The notes under the pieces were generated by a model. The model was not told the DNA's origin. It searched no databases and saw nothing but the letters and a program-made list of their open reading frames with translations. A stretch of 5,371 nt of DNA, from contig JAMBLL010000155.1 in NCBI GenBank assembly GCA_023336765.1, positions 1 through 5,371 of the forward strand. Direction: 5' to 3'. A program made the position numbers and the translations under genes. Source of the stretch: Actinomycetes bacterium (GTDB lineage: Bacteria > Actinomycetota > Acidimicrobiia > Spongiisociales > UBA5794). Below are positions 1-4,988 of the stretch, in pieces. The stretch's first letter is position 1; each line of letters opens with the position of its first letter.

Positions 1-25
1 ATATACGATGCGGAGAACCCTGGGT

Positions 26-3000
26 TCACTGCGCCACAGTGCTCCCTTGCTTCCTCTTCTTCGAACGTGTGAGTCCGATGAGTACAGCGCCGGCACCGAG
101 TAGCAGCAGGCCGATGAGTCCGAGGGCAGCTGTCTCAATGCCCGTTACGGGCAGACCGTGTGAGACTCCGTTGTAGTTGGAGGGATCCTCGTCTGTGACC
201 GTTCCGCCAGCCAGGTCACTGCCTGTTGCCGTTGCCACGTTCGTGTATTGGCCCGCGACAGCGGTTCCCTTCGCTTCGTATGTCCAGATCTCATCCGGAT
301 CGAGGAGCGTGTCACCGTTCGTATCTCCACCGATGAACACGGGCAACTCGCCCCGATCATCTACCAACGCCACTTCAGCGATCGGAGAATCACCAGTGTT
401 GGTGACCACGTACGTCCATGTAACGGAATCACCCACGAGGATCTCCACACCTGGAGCGGTGTCAGCATCGACGCCGTTCGTGGACTTCTCTACATCAATG
501 CCTGCCAGGAAGCCGAAGTAGTTCGACGGATCCTCAGCTGAGATGGTGTCACCAACCGCACGGCTACGCGGAGCATCCACGACCGGCCCGTCGGGTTCGG
601 TGACGATACCGCTCACCGTCCCGAGATTTGTGTACTGATCCAAAACTGCCGTACCAGAGGCTTCGAATGTCCAGGTCTCGTCCGTATCCAGGAGACCGTC
701 ACCATCCGTATCACCACCGACGAACGAGGGCACCACACCCTGGTCGTCAACAAGCACGATATCTGACAGAGCCACATCGCCAGTGTTCGTCACAACATAC
801 GTCCACGCCACCGGTGCACCAACAGCAATCTCCACACCGGGAGCAACGTCGGCATCGTCACCGTTCGTTGCCTTCTCTATGTCGATACCTGCTCCATACC
901 CCAGATAGTGCGACGGGTCAGTCGCTTCGACCACCAGGTCAAGTGGATCCGTACCGGTCGCCGTTGCGACGTTGGCATACTGGCCGGCAACAGCCGTCCC
1001 AGATGCTTCATACGTCCAGGTCTCTCCAGGGTCGAGAAGATCGTCATCGTTGGTGTCACCGTCGACATAGGCGGGGACTTCTCCCTGGTCGTCGGTCACG
1101 GTCACGTTTGCGAGCGGCACGGTCCCAGGATTGGTGACAACGTACGTCCAGACGACGGGTTCCCCACTTTCGATGGTTGGTCCCGGCAGTGTGTCCGCGT
1201 CCTCGCCGTTCGTTGCCTTCTCGATCGCTATCTCGCTCACGATTCCGATGTAATGCGAAGGGTCGCTGGCACTGAAATCATCCCGGAACAGGTCACGACC
1301 GATGACGGTTGCCAGGTTCTCGTACTGGCCTTCGACCGCAATACCGCTGGCCTCGAATGTCCACGCCTCATCAGGATCGAGTAGGAGATCGAAGTTGTCA
1401 TCACCATCGACGAAGACGGGCAACACACCCCGGTCATCGTCCATCACGATGTCTGATAACGCTACGTTACCCGGATTCGTCACAACGTAGGTCCAGGTCA
1501 CGGGATCACCCACGTGAACCATCGGGCCTGTACCTGTGTCCGCATCCTCGCCGTTTGTGGCCTTCTCCACATCAATGGTGCTCAGGTAGCCGAAGTAGTT
1601 GGATGGATCATCGTCACTCAATGGGTTCTCCGCAGAGTCGATCGCGGTCACCGAGCCGACATTTGAGTACTGGCCGAGAATCGCGGGACCTCCGTCGAGG
1701 GTGCATACTCCCTGCTCGCCAACCGCCAGTGTGGTGAAGCCACACGAGATGTCACCTTCGAGATTGTCTGTAACCGCAATGGCACTGAGTGCGTTGTTCC
1801 CAACGTTCGCCACGTTGTAGGTCCACTCGATAGGGTCGCCCACGGGTACGTAGATGCCAGGTGCGGCATCCGCGTCGGAACCGTTCGTGTACTTGTTGAT
1901 GATGATGTCGCTTTCGGTACCGAAATAGTTCGACGGATCGAGCCAACCAACATCATTGAACGGCCCAGTACCGATGGCGACACCGATGTTGGTGTACTGG
2001 TCAACCTCAGCGCTACCCGAAACGAGACAGTCTGCAGACTCTCCAGGCGTAAGTTCCTGGTCCCAAGGCGGTGACTCACCCTCAGCGACACAGGAATCGG
2101 TGATCTCGGCAAAGTCACTGTCGAACACCACCACATCAGTCAACGTCGACGTACCTGTGTTCGTGACCCTGTACGTCCAATCCACCGGGTCGCCGAGAGG
2201 GACGAAAGGGCCTGTCGCAGAATCCGCATCCTCGCCGTTCGTGAACTTCTCGATGGTGATGTCTTCGGTCGGAGCGAAGTAGTGGGATGGATCCGTGGCC
2301 ACGAGGTCTTCGCCGCCGAGCGGGTCAGTTGCCGTTGCCGTACCGACGTTGGCGTACTCGCCTTCAGCAGCGATGCCGGTGGCATTGCACGTTGCAGATG
2401 CCCCGGGCACCAGGACGATCCTCGGGCAGGCAACTGACACACCCTGATCATCAGTTACATCCCACGATGCCAGAGGTACGTTCCCGGTGTTTGTCACGAC
2501 GTATGTCCAGCTAACGGTCGACCCGATCTCGACGACCGGCACATCGGGATCGGGATACGGGAGGTCCGCGTCCTGTCCCTGGGTAGCCTTCTCAATGTCG
2601 ATCCCGGGAACGGCACCGAAATAGTGGCTTGGATCCGTGTCGGAAACTGTGGATTCATCAGGATCGAGGCCGGTCACCGTTGCGATGTTCTCGTACTGGC
2701 CTTCGATCGCGATACCTGGGAGATCACAGATTGCAGATTCGCCAGCCGGCAGCCGGCCGGATTCCCCGATCGGCCAAACACAGATTGCGTCCGGATTGCC
2801 GATCACGTCACCTATGACGGAATCGACGAGAGTCACGTCCGTCAGCAACACCGATCCGGTGTTCGTCATGACGTACTGCCAATCCACCGTGCTTCCAACG
2901 CCAACGAACGGGCCCGGAGCAAGATCAGCGTCGACGCCGTTCGTAGACTTCTCAACACTGACTCCTGGTTGAGTGACAAAGTAGTGAGAGGGGTCAACAT

Positions 3001-4654
3001 CCGCAACAGGTGCACCGAGCGAATCCACGGCTGTCACCGTCGCCTCATTGCCGTACTGGCCGATGAACGTGTCGCCTGAAGCGAGGGTCCCTGAGACTCC
3101 AATAGCCGTGCATGTCATGGATTCGCCCTGAACGAGCGTCGTCTGTGGACAGGACACGGTCGGTCCCGTGGCTGAAGCTGGTATCAACTCGACATCGGTC
3201 ACGCTGATGTCAGACAGGATCGTGTTGCCGGTGTTCGTAACGATGTACGACCATTCAACGACGTCGCTCGCTGGAATCAACGGACCGGTTGCGACATCAG
3301 CGTCGAACCCATTCGTATGTTTCTCGATCGTTATCCCTGGATTTGGGCCGAGCACGTTCACAAGCGTGCACGTGACGATCGATTCGGTCGGAATCGTTGC
3401 AGAGAACGTACCATCGCCGATCGAATCAAGCGGGAGATCCGCGTCCGGAGTGTCCGGTGTCCGGAAGGTACACGCGGTCCTCGACTGGTCATTCGTGTAC
3501 CCGGTCTGCACGACCTCGGTGGCCGTGAATCCTGAATCGACGGCCGTGTTCGTGTTCCACTGGAAGGTGGCGAAACCTGCTCCATTGGTGAACGCTGTCT
3601 TGGTGGATGGACCAGTTCCCGTTGACGGCAGAACCCACTCGTATCCACCCGTGGCCGAAGCCGTTCCATCGATCTCCCAGTCAACGCCTGGATAGGCATC
3701 GTCGAGCGAATCGGGATCCGGCGTGTCATCAATGAGTTTCTGGATCGTGATCGACGGTGCACACAACTGGAACGCCGCTTCGCGCAACGCGTCAGCTAAT
3801 TGGTCGAAATCCGGCTCCAGGTAGATATCGTCTGTGACGATGTCGAATTCTCCCGTACCGTCGTAGATATCGGGACCGGATACGAGTTCTAGTCGATCGA
3901 TGGACGCAGGCGAGGTCAGCCCATCGCCGACGGCAATGGCAAGGATGTGTGAGCCCTGCTGCTTGAGTCCGTTTGCGTTCGCTACAGCTTTCTGTGCGGA
4001 CGTGTCCTCGTCCGCCGAGTTGATCTGGGACGGGAAGCTCGTTCTGAGAGGTACCTGGTTCTCGTAGTCATCCGTGGAGACCGAGTCCTTGATGATCCGG
4101 TTCGGTTCCCCATCGGTGATGAAGACCGTCAGATGCGGAACTGTCGGATCGGGTCGCGGAGCGAAGTTGGGATTCCCCATACGGAGGGCATCTTCCCAGC
4201 CGGTGTACTGATACGGGGGACCGTGAGGTGGATCGTAGTCATTGTCGATGTAGGCGTCGAGATCAACCTGCGTGGCGTCGGTGATCGTGATGTACTCTCC
4301 GGGAGGGAACGCACCGATTGCGGGCAGGGTCGCGACCGTTCCAAAGTCTGCCACGGCCATTGAGGAGGCTGTGTTCTTCAGGGCCCCAGTGAACGCTTTG
4401 AACGCAGTTCTGACATCATCTGTGGCACCGGAGATTTCGATCGACGATGACTCATCGAGAATCACAAGAATGTTCAACCCGCACGACCGCTCCAGGTCCG
4501 GGTTGGCAGAGGGATCGTCGAGTGCCGGGTTCGCTATCGGATCTTCAAATGCGCGAGGGAGTTCGATCGCGCCCGCGCCTGGAAGAGCCACCACGCTCAC
4601 GGCAACAAGGAATCCAAGAATCGCCAACGCTGGTCTTCGTATACGTTCGCCCAT
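26..4654 (-). CDS. LPxTG cell-wall-anchored VWA / CnaB-like / nine-repeat surface protein (adhesin-like)
   Basis: Residues are numbered from the upstream GTG at 4655-4657. A signal peptide covers residues 1-30 (RIRR, hydrophobic core, cleavage after GAGA). A VWA domain (about 60-299) has MIDAS residues D68-x-S70-x-S72, T152 and D182 (FITDGEPN). C59 and C299 flank it and may form a disulfide. A SpaA/CnaB-like domain follows (301-438), then nine DUF11/DUF7507-like repeats (442-1497). The C terminus has LPVTG (1502-1506), a hydrophobic helix (about 1508-1529) and a basic RSKKRKQ tail, the standard sortase signal. The likely role is a wall-attached stalk presenting a VWA ligand-binding tip; the ligand is unknown. 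I prefer the ATG at 4654 because GAGGAA lies 5 bases upstream of it but only 2 bases from the GTG. The protein is very acidic. It has 14 cysteines, all assignable to likely pairs. The frame is intact. The architecture is certain; the adhesin role is inferred. Confidence 0.96.
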   Translation of the reverse strand: MGERIRRPALAILGFLVAVSVVALPGAGAIELPRAFEDPIANPALDDPSANPDLERSCGLNILVILDESSSIEISGATDDVRTAFKAFTGALKNTASSMAVADFGTVATLPAIGAFPPGEYITITDATQVDLDAYIDNDYDPPHGPPYQYTGWEDALRMGNPNFAPRPDPTVPHLTVFITDGEPNRIIKDSVSTDDYENQVPLRTSFPSQINSADEDTSAQKAVANANGLKQQGSHILAIAVGDGLTSPASIDRLELVSGPDIYDGTGEFDIVTDDIYLEPDFDQLADALREAAFQLCAPSITIQKLIDDTPDPDSLDDAYPGVDWEIDGTASATGGYEWVLPSTGTGPSTKTAFTNGAGFATFQWNTNTAVDSGFTATEVVQTGYTNDQSRTACTFRTPDTPDADLPLDSIGDGTFSATIPTESIVTCTLVNVLGPNPGITIEKHTNGFDADVATGPLIPASDVVEWSYIVTNTGNTILSDISVTDVELIPASATGPTVSCPQTTLVQGESMTCTAIGVSGTLASGDTFIGQYGNEATVTAVDSLGAPVADVDPSHYFVTQPGVSVEKSTNGVDADLAPGPFVGVGSTVDWQYVMTNTGSVLLTDVTLVDSVIGDVIGNPDAICVWPIGESGRLPAGESAICDLPGIAIEGQYENIATVTGLDPDESTVSDTDPSHYFGAVPGIDIEKATQGQDADLPYPDPDVPVVEIGSTVSWTYVVTNTGNVPLASWDVTDDQGVSVACPRIVLVPGASATCNATGIAAEGEYANVGTATATDPLGGEDLVATDPSHYFAPTEDITIEKFTNGEDADSATGPFVPLGDPVDWTYRVTNTGTSTLTDVVVFDSDFAEITDSCVAEGESPPWDQELTPGESADCLVSGSAEVDQYTNIGVAIGTGPFNDVGWLDPSNYFGTESDIIINKYTNGSDADAAPGIYVPVGDPIEWTYNVANVGNNALSAIAVTDNLEGDISCGFTTLAVGEQGVCTLDGGPAILGQYSNVGSVTAIDSAENPLSDDDPSNYFGYLSTIDVEKATNGEDADTGTGPMVHVGDPVTWTYVVTNPGNVALSDIVMDDDRGVLPVFVDGDDNFDLLLDPDEAWTFEASGIAVEGQYENLATVIGRDLFRDDFSASDPSHYIGIVSEIAIEKATNGEDADTLPGPTIESGEPVVWTYVVTNPGTVPLANVTVTDDQGEVPAYVDGDTNDDDLLDPGETWTYEASGTAVAGQYANVATATGTDPLDLVVEATDPSHYLGYGAGIDIEKATNGDDADVAPGVEIAVGAPVAWTYVVTNTGDVALSDIVLVDDQGVVPSFVGGDTDGDGLLDTDETWTFEASGTAVLDQYTNLGTVSGIVTEPDGPVVDAPRSRAVGDTISAEDPSNYFGFLAGIDVEKSTNGVDADTAPGVEILVGDSVTWTYVVTNTGDSPIAEVALVDDRGELPVFIGGDTNGDTLLDPDEIWTYEAKGTAVAGQYTNVATATGSDLAGGTVTDEDPSNYNGVSHGLPVTGIETAALGLIGLLLLGAGAVLIGLTRSKKRKQGSTVAQ
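140..154 (-). other. LPVTG sortase cleavage motif codons
   Basis: These codons encode LPVTG (residues 1502-1506). A hydrophobic helix of about 22 residues and the basic cluster RSKKRK follow before the stop at 26-28. This order is the canonical cell-wall sorting signal. Sortase cleaves between Thr and Gly and links the protein to peptidoglycan or a lipid II precursor. No sortase gene is in the window. Confidence 0.95.
167..1576 (-). repeat. Repeat block 6-9: calcium-loop subtype
   Basis: Repeats 6-9 (residues 1028-1497) have no cysteine. Where repeats 1-5 carry the cysteine pair, these carry a 12-residue EF-hand-like loop with acidic or Asn ligands at positions 1, 3, 5, 9 and 12. The residues are D1086/N1088/D1090/D1094/E1097, D1201/N1203/D1205/D1209/E1212, D1316/D1318/D1320/D1324/E1327 and D1445/N1447/D1449/D1453/E1456. 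Each loop is followed by a (T/A/I)WT(F/Y)EA strand. Calcium binding is inferred from the ligand pattern. This block is next to the wall anchor. Confidence 0.85.
1577..3334 (-). repeat. Repeat block 1-5: cysteine-pair subtype
   Basis: Repeats 1-5 (residues 442-1027) each carry exactly two cysteines in the middle to late part of the unit: C503/C516, C626/C644, C744/C757, C856/C877 and C972/C985. The usual context is CP...L.PGES..C. The short, regular spacing suggests one disulfide per domain, formed after export. This subtype is on the VWA-proximal side of the stalk. Confidence 0.85.
3344..3757 (-). other. Encoded SpaA/CnaB-like prealbumin domain
   Basis: This stretch encodes residues 301-438, between the VWA domain and the repeats. 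It starts with the strand SITIQK (K307), contains TEVVQTGY (E381) and ends with TCTLVN (N434). This is the Lys, Glu and terminal-strand Asn pattern of CnaB-type domains that form intramolecular Lys-Asn isopeptide bonds. C396 and C430 may also form a disulfide. The family call rests on motif order and spacing, with no alignment behind it. The bond itself is inferred. Confidence 0.65.
3761..4480 (-). other. Encoded VWA domain with complete MIDAS
   Basis: This part of the surface-protein gene encodes residues 60-299. It opens with the hydrophobic strand LNILVILDESSS, which carries the DxSxS metal motif. YTGWEDAL follows, with the MIDAS threonine T152, and then TVFITDGEPN with the metal aspartate D182. 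A further core strand, HILAIAVGDG, sits near residue 240. In VWA proteins these residues bind a divalent cation that contacts an acidic group on a protein ligand. Because the site is complete, metal-dependent binding is plausible. The ligand cannot be read from the sequence. Confidence 0.92.
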
Positions 4655-4659
4655 CACAG

Positions 4660-4665
4660 TTCCTC
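4660..4665 (-). promoter_or_regulatory. Ribosome binding site deciding the surface-protein start
   Basis: The minus strand reads GAGGAA, then CT, then GTG ATG. The spacing is 5 bases to the ATG (4652-4654) but only 2 bases to the GTG (4655-4657). The ATG is therefore the likelier initiator, although the GTG directly before it would add only one residue. Confidence 0.75.
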
Positions 4666-4672
4666 ATGTCTC

Positions 4673-4682
4673 GCCGGTGCTG
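4673..4682 (+). repeat. GCCGGTGCTG direct repeat, copy 1
   Basis: This exact 10-base repeat recurs at 4786-4795. The copy sits just upstream of the surface-protein ribosome binding site. It shares the core CCGGTG with the palindrome at 4957-4966. It could be a regulator site or a chance match. Confidence 0.4.
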
Positions 4683-4701
4683 CTAGCCCACAGCCACGAA
4701 C

Positions 4702-4707
4702 ATGATA
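4702..4707 (-). promoter_or_regulatory. Candidate -10 box for the surface-protein gene
   Basis: The minus strand reads TATCAT, five of six matches to TATAAT. It would place a transcription start near 4695 and give a leader of about 40 bases that includes the GAGGAA site. I see no good -35 hexamer 16-19 bases upstream, so the call is tentative. An activator or alternative sigma factor could explain the missing -35. Confidence 0.35.
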
Positions 4708-4785
4708 GGCAGCGATCGGGTTCGACCACTACTTAGAGGACTAGCCGTTAGGGCGCGATTGATACGCGGTCCGTGATGTACCCGG

Positions 4786-4795
4786 GCCGGTGCTG
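4786..4795 (+). repeat. GCCGGTGCTG direct repeat, copy 2
   Basis: This is the second exact copy of the 10-mer at 4673-4682. It lies directly against the left arm of the 10-bp inverted repeat that begins at 4796. Its function is unknown. Confidence 0.4.
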
Positions 4796-4850
4796 GGCTC
4801 TTTGGCCCCCTCCACCTCGCAAGCTCGGCACCTCCCCCGTCCAAAGAGCC
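4796..4850. repeat. 10-bp inverted repeat enclosing an 11-bp mirror repeat
   Basis: GGCTCTTTGG (4796-4805) is perfectly complementary to CCAAAGAGCC (4841-4850). The 35-base loop holds a mirror repeat: GCCCCCTCCAC (4805-4815) read backwards equals 4829-4839. The minus strand of the loop is G-rich, with two G5 runs and several GG pairs. No U-tract follows on either strand, so it is not an intrinsic terminator. It could be a leader structure, an operator or a small-RNA element. Confidence 0.6.
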
Positions 4851-4864
4851 GAGGGAGGAATCAG

Positions 4865-4901
4865 ACGGGATGTCTCCCAGTTCCTCTGGGGGAGATCCCG
4901 T
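4865..4901. repeat. Long imperfect hairpin in the divergent intergenic region
   Basis: ACGGGAT (4865-4871) pairs perfectly with ATCCCGT (4895-4901). Inside it, CTCCC (4874-4878) pairs with GGGAG (4890-4894), and AG pairs with CT around the loop TTCCT. The total is about 14 base pairs with small bulges. No U-tract follows on either strand. Together with the inverted repeat at 4796-4850 it makes this stretch strongly structured. I recognise no known riboswitch or RNA family. Confidence 0.55.
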
Positions 4902-4953
4902 GGTACGAGACAGAGAGGGTTCTTCGAGATCCGACCCGTGCACAGACGCAACC

Positions 4954-4982
4954 TTTCCACCGGTGGCGGATGGGTATATGAT
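4954..4982 (+). promoter_or_regulatory. Promoter of the lipoprotein gene, leaderless geometry
   Basis: TTTCCA (4954-4959, four of six to TTGACA) and TATGAT (4977-4982, five of six to TATAAT) are separated by exactly 17 bases. Six bases separate the -10 box from the ATG at 4989, so transcription would begin at or next to the start codon. Leaderless mRNAs with this spacing are common in actinobacteria. The absence of a good Shine-Dalgarno site before 4989 fits this. Confidence 0.6.
4957..4966. promoter_or_regulatory. Perfect 10-bp palindrome CCACCGGTGG, candidate operator
   Basis: CCACCGGTGG is a perfect palindrome. It overlaps the last three bases of the -35 hexamer and runs into the spacer of the lipoprotein promoter, a typical repressor position. 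Its CCGGTG core recurs at 4675-4680 and 4788-4793. The regulator is unknown. Confidence 0.4.
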
Positions 4983-4988
4983 GGACGG

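Larger units (their letters stand above)
167..3334 (-). repeat. Nine tandem Ig-like repeats (DUF11/DUF7507-like) encoded in the surface-protein gene
   Basis: Each unit opens with a strand of the form IxIEKxTNGxDAD and continues with WxYxVxNxGxxxL. It carries a QYxN strand near its end and closes with DPS(H/N)Y. The units start at residues 442, 566, 686, 800, 918, 1028, 1143, 1258 and 1387, giving periods of 124, 120, 114, 118, 110, 115, 115 and 129, with a last unit of about 111. The DNA copies have diverged with no long identical stretch, so the duplications are old or the sequence is under diversifying pressure. Such repeats usually form rigid extracellular stalks. Unit 5 is divergent at its start (IIINK instead of IxIEK). 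Confidence 0.93.
4658..4988. other. Divergent intergenic region, about 330 bases
   Basis: This region separates the two divergent start codons. It contains the surface-protein ribosome site and a possible -10 box, two strong inverted repeats (4796-4850 and 4865-4901), the mirror repeat, the direct repeat pair and the lipoprotein promoter with its palindrome. No convincing gene is present. If both promoters are as proposed, the two inverted repeats lie outside both transcripts, which leaves room for a small RNA or a binding platform. Confidence 0.7.

Noticed and set aside
17..25. ACCC-T-GGGT as a terminator after the surface-protein stop codon.
   Set aside because: A 4-bp stem with a one-base loop cannot form a stable hairpin. 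Any real terminator would lie outside the window.
3168..3695. Plus-strand 175-codon open frame antisense to the surface-protein gene.
   Set aside because: It is antisense to the CnaB-like domain and repeat 1, where the minus-strand protein is clearly coding. Long antisense frames are expected in this base composition.
4714..4735. A GGTTCGAcc stretch resembling a tRNA T-loop.
   Set aside because: The flanking bases do not pair into a T stem, and no acceptor, anticodon or D arm is present.
4754..4768. CGCG repeated 7 bases apart as a possible operator.
   Set aside because: CGCG is self-complementary and too short to be meaningful at this base composition.
4796..4901. Intrinsic terminator or known riboswitch for the two hairpins.
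   Set aside because: Neither strand has a U-tract after the stems. I could not match the conserved cores of c-di-GMP-I, ydaO, TPP, FMN, cobalamin, glycine or lysine riboswitches.
4683..4943. Minus-strand 86-codon frame in the intergenic region upstream of the surface-protein gene.
   Set aside because: It has no clear ribosome site, an irregular composition and no domain, and it runs through both hairpins. It is more likely noncoding.
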